From NCBI GenBank assembly GCA_002838815.1, contig LQGW01000052.1, forward strand, positions 186,001 to 250,000: a stretch of 64,000 nucleotides of DNA. Reading direction: 5' to 3'. Below the pieces are notes generated by a model, which saw nothing but the letters and a program-made list of their open reading frames with translations, was not told the origin of the DNA and ran no database searches. Source of the stretch: Clostridiaceae bacterium JG1575. GTDB lineage: Bacteria > Bacillota > Clostridia > Clostridiales > Clostridiaceae. Both the position numbers and the translations under genes were made by a program. Shown piece by piece: positions 26,582 to 35,663 of this stretch (the stretch's first letter is position 1; every line of letters begins with the position of its first letter).

Positions 26582-27673
26582 ACTTCCTTTGGTACGGGAT
26601 CACGGCTCAAACGCAAAAGAAACCATCCGATAAACACGGTGCCTAAAAAATGAATCAAATCCAATGACCCTAACGCGTTGGCCAATAACGGTTCCAACGT
26701 GTAGGGCCATTGATTTGGAACGACAATATGTCGCGAAATGTATATTTAGAGACATATTGATTCGGACGCAGGCTTTCGTTATTCCCCCTCTTTTTCCTTA
26801 TTCGTTGTGCGTGGTGTGGTTTTTTAAGATGGATGAAATCCGGATGTTTGAATTCGGATGTTTGAATCCAAAGACGAGAGAATCAGCGCAAAACGACTTC
26901 CGCTAAATCCGCTATGGAGCCATCCCAGATGCGAATCAATCGTTGGCGGATATTCTTGGCGCTTCGAATTTCAAGGCATGCCATTATTTCGTTGCTCTAG
27001 GTCCCAAACCATTGATCTGGCCAAGTGCTTTGCAACAAGGCCTACATCGCGCGGTCTATTTTTGACGCAGGCTCTATGATCTCAATTCCTTCATTCAGCG
27101 GAACTTCATGAATGATTTGGCTCGATGGGCTTTCGTTTAAAATTCTATTTTTTCTCCTAGAGGGTCTTCAGTACGTTGACCTTCGAAGTGCTTGTTGGAT
27201 TCTCAGTTCCTACAATGAATAAACGCAGCAAAACCGTTGCCCCCAAATCTGTCGCAATTGGTGTGCGGGCTCCGGATGAACGTCATCCTTGGGATGCGCC
27301 AATCCACCAGGACGCGAATCAAAACCACAGAATCGAACGGAATTCAGGCAAGCGTTCCAACCGCTCTTAAAGGACCAGTTCAAAGAGCCCTCAGTACTAA
27401 TGAACTTCCGTTCATGAGGCGCTAAAGAGCTTGCGCGGAAATTTTTGGTCTCTTTTATGAATCAAAATTTACGATGGAGAGTCTTTGGCTTAAGGAGATC
27501 CCATGGGTTTCGCAGCGCTTTGCAGGTTTTGAAGGCTCAAAGCGACGACTCAAGAAGACCCATTCCAAGCAGTTGAATGGAACGGTGGGATCGAAGAAGG
27601 TGCCATTTTGGGAAATGATGATAAAAAAGCTTCTTGCAAAGAGGGTCCCTCTCCTCCCCCACTTTTTCGTCAT
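26582..27673. other. Gene-free segment, about 1.1 kb
   Basis: No convincing gene occurs on either strand. The short open frames lack ribosome sites. A plus-strand stretch near 26908-27065 (reading RYGAIPDANQSLADILG and onward) looks protein-like but has no start and ends at a stop, so this may be decayed coding sequence. A 14-base tandem duplication of CGGATGTTTGAATT/C lies at 26841-26868. Confidence 0.5.
26841..26868 (+). repeat. 14-base tandem repeat, two copies
   Basis: CGGATGTTTGAATT (26841-26854) is followed directly by CGGATGTTTGAATC (26855-26868). It lies in the non-coding segment and may be a chance local duplication. Confidence 0.6.
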
Positions 27674-28984
27674 TTAGGGGGCAATAGCAGGAGGGACCCA
27701 GCCCCGATTGAGATTATCTGCGTCGAAGTAGGTGCTGTTTTGAAGATAGTCGTTGGGGTATTTCCGAAGAAGACGGACTAAGAATTGGCGCAGTGTTTTC
27801 TCACTCAAGCGTCCATTTTTAAAATCGGTCTGTTTTTTTTGCCAATTCTTTTTTTCAGCAGGGCTTGCCTTCTCTTTGAAATAGCCCCAAACATGCAGTG
27901 CGGCGTTTTCAGCGTCGCAGGCATTGGGGGCAAGCTGCCCAAGATGCTCCAGCAAGTGGGCCCACCGGAGGATATCTGGAGGGTCTTCTTTAAAAAGAGC
28001 GCGCACGGCGAGATAGTCCTTGTGGGATTTGGAGAGCATTTCGTATTTGTTTTTTGCCCAAAGAACCTCCGCTCGGCGTTTGTTGTTCTCCAGCACCATA
28101 AGGAGTTTTTCAGCGGAACGATTCTTATCTTTTACCTCCAGCATAAGGTCTGGGATGGTGGCGGGCATTTGCTGCAAATACGTCAAAAAGGGCTCCAATT
28201 CGATGGTTTTCGAGTGGGCGCCTTTTCGCTTGATGGGATCTTCTTGGCTGTAATGGATGATGGGACGACCGTCTCCCCTTCCCCAGGTATTCATGGCGGC
28301 CGTGATGTATTCTCGGTCGCTGGCGGCATTCTTCGGACGATTCAGTCGATGATGGAGGTTGTCGAAGATTACCGGAAGCTTGGTTTTGCGGCTGAGGAAC
28401 AGGACTTCTTCAATGTGGTAGAGGGATTGATCATTTTCCAGCACCAAGTGCTGCAAAATGGACTCAGGCAATCCATTGACGGTCTCGATAAAGCGCTCCA
28501 TGGCCGCTTTGGCATCCCCATAGCGCCCCCCGATGTGCAACACCATTTTATTGGCGGGACCGCCTCCTAGGCTTTTTAACACTCGGGCATGATAGTCTAG
28601 ATCTTCAATGGATTTTCGTACCACATCTGGATTGGGGGAATTAAGCACCGTGTACTGACCGGGGTGCATGGAAAAGCGAATGGGGGCTATTGCCTTGCGA
28701 AGTGAACTGAATTCTTCGGCAAATTCTTCCTCCCAAGGGGTTTTTGGCGCGCACAGCGTGGCCAGGGGGATGAGATCTGAAGACAGGCGCAACATGGGCA
28801 ATTTCGTCGTCAAATGATAGGTCACGATGTCCTTTAGATAGCTCAGATTGGCCCGGGTCTTTTCTCGCCAGCGCTCCTCGGTGAACGAGGACAAGCGAAG
28901 AGTTTGAAACGATCCCGGCACATCAAGGTTCAAGCAGGCATAGCCCACCCGATAAGGAAGAGAGGTCAATGGATTTTTTATCAT
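27674..28984 (-). CDS. uvsE: UV DNA damage endonuclease UvsE
   Basis: UvsE nicks DNA beside UV photoproducts and starts an alternative excision repair. The 436-residue TIM-barrel protein shows VGYACLN at the start, MHPGQYTVLNSP, NKMVLHIGGRYG, VLENDQSL, FDNLHHRLN and LMLEVKDKN. The conserved His/Glu/Asp/Lys residues in these bind metal. The carboxy-terminal ~130 residues extend past the core, as in several Firmicute members. ATG 28984 is chosen because AGGAGA precedes it; a longer frame from 29029 also exists. It overlaps the upstream hydrolase gene by 62 bases. No LexA box was found nearby. Confidence 0.92.
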   Translation of the reverse strand: MIKNPLTSLPYRVGYACLNLDVPGSFQTLRLSSFTEERWREKTRANLSYLKDIVTYHLTTKLPMLRLSSDLIPLATLCAPKTPWEEEFAEEFSSLRKAIAPIRFSMHPGQYTVLNSPNPDVVRKSIEDLDYHARVLKSLGGGPANKMVLHIGGRYGDAKAAMERFIETVNGLPESILQHLVLENDQSLYHIEEVLFLSRKTKLPVIFDNLHHRLNRPKNAASDREYITAAMNTWGRGDGRPIIHYSQEDPIKRKGAHSKTIELEPFLTYLQQMPATIPDLMLEVKDKNRSAEKLLMVLENNKRRAEVLWAKNKYEMLSKSHKDYLAVRALFKEDPPDILRWAHLLEHLGQLAPNACDAENAALHVWGYFKEKASPAEKKNWQKKQTDFKNGRLSEKTLRQFLVRLLRKYPNDYLQNSTYFDADNLNRGWVPPAIAP

Positions 28985-29864
28985 GAGGTCTCCTGGTGAG
29001 TTGATGGAATATGGCGGCCAATTCCTCATAAAGGATCTGACTTTCGGGCAAATGGGTATGGGTGATCATAAATACATGGTTTAAGGGCTTGCGCCAGCGA
29101 AAAGCATGATTCTTAAAGACGTGGGGAATGTTTTGGCGTTTCAATTCCTGAGCTAGGATCGCGGATTCTCGATGAAACATCCAGTCGTTTTTGCTGGTGA
29201 CCAAGAAGACTGGGGGCAGCAGCGGAAGAAGGCTTAAGGGGTTTAATAACGTCTGATGGCAGGCTCCTCCGAGCTCTTTTTCGGGCACTAGGTGTCGGTC
29301 CAAAAACCCCAAAATACCCAAGCGACGGGTGTTCACCATGGGATGAATCATGGCAAGTCCCCGAAGAATGGATTGTTTTGGCACATCAAAAAGCGCCGCG
29401 AGGGGCTCATCGCCTCCGATGGCGCAGCAAAGGGCCGCCAGTAGTGCGCCTCCAGAGTCGCCTTTAAAAAAGAGGTTGCGTCGGTCCCAGCGCAGATCCT
29501 TCCTTTGGAGCAACTGTTGGACGCTCCATAGGACGCTGCGGATCTGATCCTTTAAGGACACATGAGGGATCAAGGGATAGTCTAAGGATACTACGGTGAA
29601 TCCTCGCTGCGAAAGCTCAGCATTGGACCAACGGTTCAACCGGTGGGTGCCGTAGATCAGACCGCCTCCATGAAGATCGATGACCAAAGGAGCAAGGGAG
29701 GCCTTGGCCGCAGAGAAGACATCAGTAGCTACGGAGGGTCCCCACGGCACGGATACGGTGCAAGGGCGCAGGCGAACCGCAGGATAATGAAACGAAAGAC
29801 GGCGAATGCGTCGTTCATCCGCGCTCTTTAGCGCATATCGTATGAGGGGGATGCGTAGATCCAT
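28923..29864 (-). CDS. Alpha/beta hydrolase, hormone-sensitive-lipase-like
   Basis: The 313-residue protein has the HGGG oxyanion motif (DLHGGGLIYG) and the nucleophile in KGDSGGALLAA, with the later FLVTSKNDWM carrying the likely acid and NHAFRW a histidine. These mark the esterase/lipase family related to hormone-sensitive lipase. No signal peptide is present. The start at 29864 follows GAGGAG; a GTG at 29888 is less likely. Its end overlaps the uvsE start by 62 bases. The substrate is unknown. Confidence 0.75.
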   Translation of the reverse strand: MDLRIPLIRYALKSADERRIRRLSFHYPAVRLRPCTVSVPWGPSVATDVFSAAKASLAPLVIDLHGGGLIYGTHRLNRWSNAELSQRGFTVVSLDYPLIPHVSLKDQIRSVLWSVQQLLQRKDLRWDRRNLFFKGDSGGALLAALCCAIGGDEPLAALFDVPKQSILRGLAMIHPMVNTRRLGILGFLDRHLVPEKELGGACHQTLLNPLSLLPLLPPVFLVTSKNDWMFHRESAILAQELKRQNIPHVFKNHAFRWRKPLNHVFMITHTHLPESQILYEELAAIFHQLTRRPHDKKSIDLSSLSGGLCLLEP

Positions 29865-29900
29865 AAAGCGCTTCTCCTCCTTTGGCACCGCACAATAAGA

Positions 29901-31361
29901 TTACGGCACAAGTTTTTTGAAAAATGCCGCCAGATCCTCTAAGACCTGAGAAGGAATGGTTCCGGGGACTGCATAATCTTCGGGAATGGGTTTGCCTTGG
30001 GTTGGCAAAAAAAGGTGGTTGAGTCCGGGATAGGTCTTGAACTCTGCCTTGGGATTTTTCGATAAGGCGGCCTTCCAAGCTTGTTGATCCGCTTCAAAGA
30101 CCTGTTGGTCTGCCGCGCCGCGAAGGATCAGGATGGGCGATTGGAGGGCCTGCGCATTTTCGGTAAGCTTTAACGCATTAAGAGAGCCAAGATAGGCATT
30201 GGGTAGCGTCAGGGTCGTCCCGGAATCCAAGGCGCTGACGCGTTTGCCTTTTTCAATGGTTTCTTGGAGTTGCTTCAAAAGCGCTTCTTTCTGGGCTGGG
30301 TTTCTGGTGGTATCTTGGGCCAAAAGGGCTTTGTTTTGGTCGAAGATGATGTCCAAGAGATGCCGGGGACTTCCCGCGAGGCTAACCCAACCCAAGGTTT
30401 TTGGATGAGCTTTCGCCAAGGCAGGAATCAGCATGCCTCCGAGGCTGTGGCCCAGGTAGCCGATGTAATACCCCTGAAGGTCTTTTTGTTGCAAGAGCCA
30501 TGCCCAAGCGGCCTCCAAGTCCTCCAGGTATTCTTCTTGCACCGTCATTTTCGAGGGATCCAACGATTGTTTCGGCTGGTACGTTCGCTTATCAAAGCGC
30601 AGGGTGGCGATGCCCCGTTCGGCCAATCCATGGGCGAGATCCTTCAAGGGATGATTCGGTCCGAGGGTTTCATTGGCATCCTGTGGGCCCGAGCCCGGCA
30701 CGAGAAGAACCACCACGGGCAGGGCCTTTTCCTTGGCCCCTGAACAAAAATAGCCGCGCAACGCCCAAGGGCCGATGGCCACTTCCCGCTCTTTTATCCC
30801 CGCCGGCAGGACTTCTTTTTTTCCTAAAGCGCCTTGATATTCTTCTATGGAAGCTGGAGCGAGCCAAATGCCGCTAACCTTGGCGGCATCGTTCAAGACA
30901 TAGGTCATGCGCAAGGAGGCCTTTTCATAAGGCGCATAAACCATCCAGTGCTTCCCGTCTTTGAATTCTGCCGCCAAGGCCTCCCCATCCCTGCGAGGAC
31001 CCAGCGTCGAAACGGTGCCCTTCAGTGCGGCCTCCAACGCTTCTTTCGAGAGGGATTTTGCGACGGCCTCGTCAAAAGATGCGATGAGCTCCTCTGGGCA
31101 ACCCTCCAATAACTCCTTGGTCCACAGCAACACCCGTTCCTTTTCCTTAGCGCGGCCTTGCTCTACGGAAGAAGGCGTCGTATCTTTAGAGCGCTTAGGA
31201 GGGCCAGAGGCTCCTTGAGGTCTGCACGCGCCAAGGCCTACGCTCAAAAAGCACAAAAGGCAGAGGAAGGTTGCGCAGAAACCGCGCCGCTTTAAAGGTC
31301 GTAGTGGCTCCTTTGGAGGTTTCAATAAGTCGTTGGGAGCCGTTCTTTGAAAGAATTTCAT
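29901..31361 (-). CDS. Lipoprotein alpha/beta hydrolase with DUF3887-like domain
   Basis: The 486-residue protein has a basic start, a hydrophobic stretch and a lipobox ending at Cys near residue 45 (LGAC). A short helical domain follows (about residues 75-130, resembling DUF3887), and then an alpha/beta hydrolase with VPGSGPQD, the nucleophile in GHSLGG, an acid-bearing ILRGAADQQV and the C-terminal histidine in GLNHLF. It would act outside the membrane. ATG 31361 follows an AGGAGG site; earlier frame is unlike a signal peptide. It lies 36 bases upstream of the second hydrolase gene and is probably co-transcribed. Confidence 0.8.
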   Translation of the reverse strand: MKFFQRTAPNDLLKPPKEPLRPLKRRGFCATFLCLLCFLSVGLGACRPQGASGPPKRSKDTTPSSVEQGRAKEKERVLLWTKELLEGCPEELIASFDEAVAKSLSKEALEAALKGTVSTLGPRRDGEALAAEFKDGKHWMVYAPYEKASLRMTYVLNDAAKVSGIWLAPASIEEYQGALGKKEVLPAGIKEREVAIGPWALRGYFCSGAKEKALPVVVLLVPGSGPQDANETLGPNHPLKDLAHGLAERGIATLRFDKRTYQPKQSLDPSKMTVQEEYLEDLEAAWAWLLQQKDLQGYYIGYLGHSLGGMLIPALAKAHPKTLGWVSLAGSPRHLLDIIFDQNKALLAQDTTRNPAQKEALLKQLQETIEKGKRVSALDSGTTLTLPNAYLGSLNALKLTENAQALQSPILILRGAADQQVFEADQQAWKAALSKNPKAEFKTYPGLNHLFLPTQGKPIPEDYAVPGTIPSQVLEDLAAFFKKLVP

Positions 31362-31459
31362 TCGCTTTTCCTCCTTGTTGGGGGGCTCTCTTGGCCATAA
31401 AGAGCCTTTCTTCTTGTTCACTCTACGCCACAAGCCCGTTCTTTTCAATGGGTAGCAAC

Positions 31460-31500
31460 AGGTCCGATGAATGCTCCTTTGCAAGGGATTCATCGGACCT
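31460..31500. terminator. Strong hairpin after the formate dehydrogenase operon
   Basis: A 13-base perfect stem (31460-31472 with 31488-31500) lies 11 bases after the ferritin-like gene stop. The downstream minus-strand sequence is not T-rich, so it may stabilise RNA or act as a weak terminator. Confidence 0.55.
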
Positions 31501-31511
31501 CTCCGCAGGAA

Positions 31512-32018
31512 TCAGCCGCCCCAAGGCAGGCTTAAGTATTCTTTTTTGAGCCGCTGGTACTCTTTTTTAAAGAGCGCTTCATGGCCGCTTTCCCAGCGAG
31601 AGAGGCGGCCTAAAAGGAGCTTGACCTGCGGATTTTCCACATCGTCCATGGCTTCCTCATAAAATTCCTTGAAATCTCGCTCGATGAGATAGGCCATGCG
31701 AAGTACCGTTAAATCCGGCACATCCGATTCGTTGAGGGTGGTCTCTAAGGCCTCAGAGGTTTCCCGTTGGGCGAAAAATCCGGATTCATCGCGCCTTAGG
31801 ACCTCCTCCCCCGCTTCATAGCCAGAGGGGCCGTCTTGGTATTTTTTTAGCTCTGATTCAATCAACCGATAATGTTCTTCTTCGATGTCCGCTAGGTGCA
31901 AAAATAGCGTGCGGGTCGTGGGATCTTTGAACCGTTCGGCTTTTTCTCGAAAAAACTCCTGTCCGGAGCGTTCCATTTGTAGGGCATAACGAAGAATACC
32001 GATGACGGGATCTGGCAT
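31512..32018 (-). CDS. Ferritin-like diiron protein, cotranscribed with formate dehydrogenase
   Basis: The 168-residue protein is a four-helix ferritin-like/rubrerythrin-type protein without a rubredoxin domain. The first iron motif is in QMERSGQEFF and IEEEHY, and the second in IERDFKEFYEEA and WESGHEALF, giving two E...ExxH sets. Its ATG directly abuts the stop of the formate dehydrogenase gene with no spacer. It could protect the oxygen-sensitive metal centres against peroxide or store iron for their many Fe-S clusters. Both roles are inferred from context. Confidence 0.8.
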   Translation of the reverse strand: MPDPVIGILRYALQMERSGQEFFREKAERFKDPTTRTLFLHLADIEEEHYRLIESELKKYQDGPSGYEAGEEVLRRDESGFFAQRETSEALETTLNESDVPDLTVLRMAYLIERDFKEFYEEAMDDVENPQVKLLLGRLSRWESGHEALFKKEYQRLKKEYLSLPWGG

Positions 32019-34688
32019 TTAAGAGACCTCCTTTTCGATGGATACGGTGCAGACTTTCAACTCCGGTATTTTAGCGATGGCATCCAACGCGGTGTTGGTG
32101 AGCATATTCGCGCCCTGAGCAAAATGAAACGGCATGAATAGCACGTCGTCCTCCAAAATGTCGGTGATGCGGACCGCAGCGGTGGTTTCCCCTCGTCGCG
32201 AGCGAAGACGCAGCCGATCGCCATTTTTAAGGTTGTAGCGAGACGCCGTTTCGCAAGAAACTTCCACATAAGCGTCCCCAGTGAGTTCGTTAAGCGCTGG
32301 CGTTTTCCCCGTCATGCTCATGGTGTGGTACTGATACAGCACCCGACCGGTGGTCAAGACGTAGGGATAGGCAGCATCCGGCACTTCCATGGGCGGCGCG
32401 TAGTCCACGGGAACAAACAACCCCCGTCCCCTTGCGATCCTCGTGCCGTGTAAAAAAGAGGTTCCCGGATGATCCTTCTTTGGGCAAGGCCACTGCAGTC
32501 CCACCGATTCAATGCGCTCATAGCTTACCCCGCGATAGGAGGGCGTCACTTGGGCAATTTCTTCAAATACACTTTTGGCATCGGGATACTCTTTGGGCAT
32601 GCCTAGACGTTGACAGATGTTCAAAAAGACCTGCCAATCCGGACGCGATTCGCCCCGAGGGCTCACCGCTCGACGAATCCGTTGAATCCGTCGTTCCGTG
32701 TTCGTGAAGGTGCCGTCCTTCTCAGCAAAGGAAGCCGCCGGCAAGACCACGTCGGCGTATTCCGCCGTTTCCGTCAAAAATAAATCGCTGACCACCAAGA
32801 ATTCACAATGATCCAAGGCGTGAAGCACGTGGTTGGTGTCGGGGTCTGAGACGGCGGGGTTTTCACCAAAGACCCAAAGCATACGCACTTGATCCTCGGT
32901 GATGGCGTGGAGCACCTCAGAGAGGGTCAGCCCCACTTTCCCCGAGAGCGGCCGCTCCCAAGCTTTTTCAAAGAACTCTCGGATCTCTGGCTTGAGGACC
33001 TTTTGGTAGCCCGGAAAATCGGCCGGCAGGCAACCCATGTCGCAAGCTCCCTGTACGTTGTTTTGCCCGCGCAAGGGGTTGATGCCCGCATGGGCTTTGC
33101 CGATGTTGCCCGTGAGTAGGGCCAGATTGGACAGCGCCATGACGCCATGTGTGCCCGTGCTGTGCTGAGTGATGCCCATGGCGTAATAGATGCCGGCGCA
33201 ATCTGCCTCGGCGTAAAGATGAGCCGCTGCCTCAATTTCTTCGGCACGAACGCCCACCACGGACGCCATGCGTTCGGGGGGATAGTCCTTCAGGAATTCA
33301 GCCAATTCTTCAAAATCCTCGGTTTGCGCTTTGATGAAGGCTTGATCCGTGAGCCCATCGCGAACGATGACATGGCACATGGCGTTGATGAGGGCGATAT
33401 TGCTGCCGGGCTTGATCTGTAGGTATCGATCCGCCCGCTGGGCCATTTCGATGCGCCTTGGGTCGGCCACGAGGATCTTCGCTCCGTTTCGCTGGGCCCG
33501 TTTCATCAGCGTCGCGATGACGGGATGATTTTCTGTCGTGTTGGTTCCGATTAAAAACAAGGCATCATTGAATTCGGTGTCGCCAATGGCATTGGTCATG
33601 GCGCCCGAACCTAAGGTTGTTGCAAGACCTGCAACCGTGGAACTGTGTCAGAGCCGGGCGCAGTGGTCGACATTGTTGGTGCCGATTCCTGCGCGCAACA
33701 TTTTCTGAAACATGTAGTTGTCTTCGTTGGAGCTTCTTGCGGAAGAAAATCCAGCGATGGCGTCTGGACCGCTTTCTTTGCGAATGGTTGTTATCTTCTC
33801 TGTGATGAGGGTCAGGGCCTCCTCCCAAGAAGCTTCCACCAATTGTCCCTCTCGGCGGATCAAGGGTTTTTTCAGGCGGTGGTTGTGGTTGATGAAATGG
33901 TAGGCAAAGCGTCCTTTGACACACAACAAACCGTCGTTGGGCACGGTGCCAAAGGCAGGGCGTACCCCCACCACTTGATCTTCATGGGTCAAAAGATCCA
34001 ATTGGCATCCTACCCCGCAAAAGCCGCAGGTCGTTCTGGTTTTTTCCAGCGCCCAGATGCGGGCCTTTTGGTGCTTTTCCGTCAACGCCCCTGTGGGACA
34101 AACGGCGACGCAGTTGCCACAAGAAACGCATGGAGAATCGATCAGAGCCTCTCCCCCAGCGGCGGCGACCTTCACGCCAAAACCACGGTCCTTCCAACCG
34201 ATGGCATCGGAGCATTGCAACTCCTGACAGACCCGCACGCACTTGCCGCAGAGAATGCACTTATCCGGATCAAAATCATAAAACTTATTGGAGGTGTCTT
34301 TGGGGGCATGGCGCCGAGCCCCTTGGCGATAACTGCCCATGGGCACATCGTATTCGTAGCAATAGTCTTGCAAACGACAACGCCCCGAGGCGCTGCAGGT
34401 TAAGCAATCGTTGGGATGATTTGAAAAGAGCAGATCCAAAACATTGCGCCGCGCATTGCGAACTCTTTGAGTATTGGTGGCCACCACCATCCCTTCTCGC
34501 ACCGGCACGGTGCAGGCTGTATCCAATCGGCCCCCCACCTCCACAAGGCAGAGACGGCAGGAGCCTGAAGGACGAAGACGCTCATCGTGGCAAAGAGTGG
34601 GAATGGGAATCCCTGAGCGTTGGCATATGGAAAGAATCGTCTCTTTGGCCTCGGCTTCCACAGGCTGCCCATTAATGGTTAGCTTCAT
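32019..34688 (-). CDS. fdhF: Selenocysteine-containing NAD-linked formate dehydrogenase catalytic subunit
   Basis: This 889-residue protein oxidises formate or reduces CO2 at a molybdenum or tungsten bis-pterin centre. The amino-terminal part holds a 2Fe-2S domain, a His/Cys 4Fe-4S site, a ferredoxin-like pair (CILCGKCVRVC and CVSCGNCVAVC), and the Mo-family 4Fe-4S motif CGFCGVGC. The UGA at 33650-33648 falls in DHCARL-U-HSSTVAG, exactly where formate dehydrogenases carry selenocysteine (residue 347), and the frame continues to the normal end. Read as a stop, it would give two halves of 346 and 526 residues. A SECIS-like hairpin follows the codon. It is preceded by nuoE/nuoF-like genes. Confidence 0.95.
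33613..33650 (-). promoter_or_regulatory. UGA selenocysteine codon and SECIS element
   Basis: On the minus strand, UGA (33650-33648) is followed 12 bases later by GUUGCA-GGUCU-UGCAAC (33635-33619). This is a six-base perfect stem with a GGUCU loop. From memory the bases CGGUUGCAGGUCU match the E. coli fdhF SECIS, at the same distance from the UGA. Confidence 0.92.
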
Positions 34689-34697
34689 AGTATCCCC

Positions 34698-35654
34698 CTA
34701 TTTTGGATCGGATTCCTGCATCAGCACCCGCTGGAGCACTTCATCGAGCTCCAGGGCCTTCGACCAGGGAACGGCCTTGAATCTTCGCCCCTCGCTGGTT
34801 TGAACCTTTTGGTAGGCGGTGGGAAGCTCCGAGTTGTTTCGAGCCTCTGTGAAAAGCCGACCGCGCAGACATAGCGGACGTCCATTGGTGGGCCGACGAG
34901 GCCGCACCACTTTTTTGCCGTCTTTTTCCATGAGGATGAAGTTGCAGCCGTAATCGCAGGATTTGCACTTGATGGTGGTTTGTCTTCCTTCCCAGGAGCG
35001 GATGCGGGCTTCGTAGGTGCGTCGGTCAATGAGGGCCCCCACGGGACAGACGACCACACAGCGGCTGCAGGAAACACAGGTGGATTCTTCCAAGGTGGTG
35101 TTGTCGTCGGCGGAGATTTTCACATGAAAACCGCGACCGGCATAGCCCAGAACGTGGCGGTCGGGAATGGCGGCACAGGTGCGCACGCATTTGCCACATA
35201 AAATGCACTTGGATTCATCCCGAAGGATATAGGGACTGGACGTATCCGTCCATCCCGCCAGGCCGTTTCCACGCCGTGCTCCATCGTGCTCGCGGAATTT
35301 GACGTCGTAGCGGTAGGCGTATTCCTGCAATAGGCAGCTGCCGGCTTTTTCACAGGTTAGGCAGTCGTTGGGATGATTGTCCAAATACAGCCGCAGGATG
35401 CTGCGACGCGTCTTCACCACACGCTCGGATTCGGTGTGCACCTTCATGCCTTGGCGCACTTGGGTGGCGCAACTGGCCGCCAGACCATGACTGCCCTCAA
35501 TCTCCACAACGCACATGCGGCAAGAGCCATCAATGGGCAGATCCTTATCATAACAAAGGGCTGGGACGTCGATGCCTTCTCGGCGACAGACTTCCATCAA
35601 GAGCTCGCCCGGCTCGGCCAGGACTTTCTTTTCATTGATCGTAAGTTCTATCAT
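34698..35654 (-). CDS. Fe-S protein of the formate dehydrogenase complex (NuoG amino-terminal type)
   Basis: The 318-residue protein has a plant-type 2Fe-2S domain (CYDKDLP...CRMC), a Cys3-His 4Fe-4S region (DCLTCEKAGSC), two ferredoxin clusters (CILCGKC, CVSCSRC) and a final CKSCDYGC motif, which is the 4Fe-4S site of Mo oxidoreductases. It stops before any molybdopterin domain. This mirrors the amino-terminal half of the formate dehydrogenase itself. It probably wires electrons between the NuoF-like subunit and the catalytic subunit, as do HylA/HydA-like subunits of bifurcating enzymes. It lies 9 bases before fdhF. Confidence 0.88.
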   Translation of the reverse strand: MIELTINEKKVLAEPGELLMEVCRREGIDVPALCYDKDLPIDGSCRMCVVEIEGSHGLAASCATQVRQGMKVHTESERVVKTRRSILRLYLDNHPNDCLTCEKAGSCLLQEYAYRYDVKFREHDGARRGNGLAGWTDTSSPYILRDESKCILCGKCVRTCAAIPDRHVLGYAGRGFHVKISADDNTTLEESTCVSCSRCVVVCPVGALIDRRTYEARIRSWEGRQTTIKCKSCDYGCNFILMEKDGKKVVRPRRPTNGRPLCLRGRLFTEARNNSELPTAYQKVQTSEGRRFKAVPWSKALELDEVLQRVLMQESDPK

Positions 35655-35663
35655 GACAGCCTC

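Noticed and set aside
27785-28570. 261-residue open frame on the plus strand
   Set aside because: It is antisense within uvsE, whose conserved motifs are clear.
33648-33650. UGA read as a stop, making formate dehydrogenase a pseudogene
   Set aside because: The codon is at the known selenocysteine position, both flanks match the family, and a SECIS hairpin follows.
33645-34403. 252-residue open frame on the plus strand
   Set aside because: It is antisense to the amino-terminal part of formate dehydrogenase.
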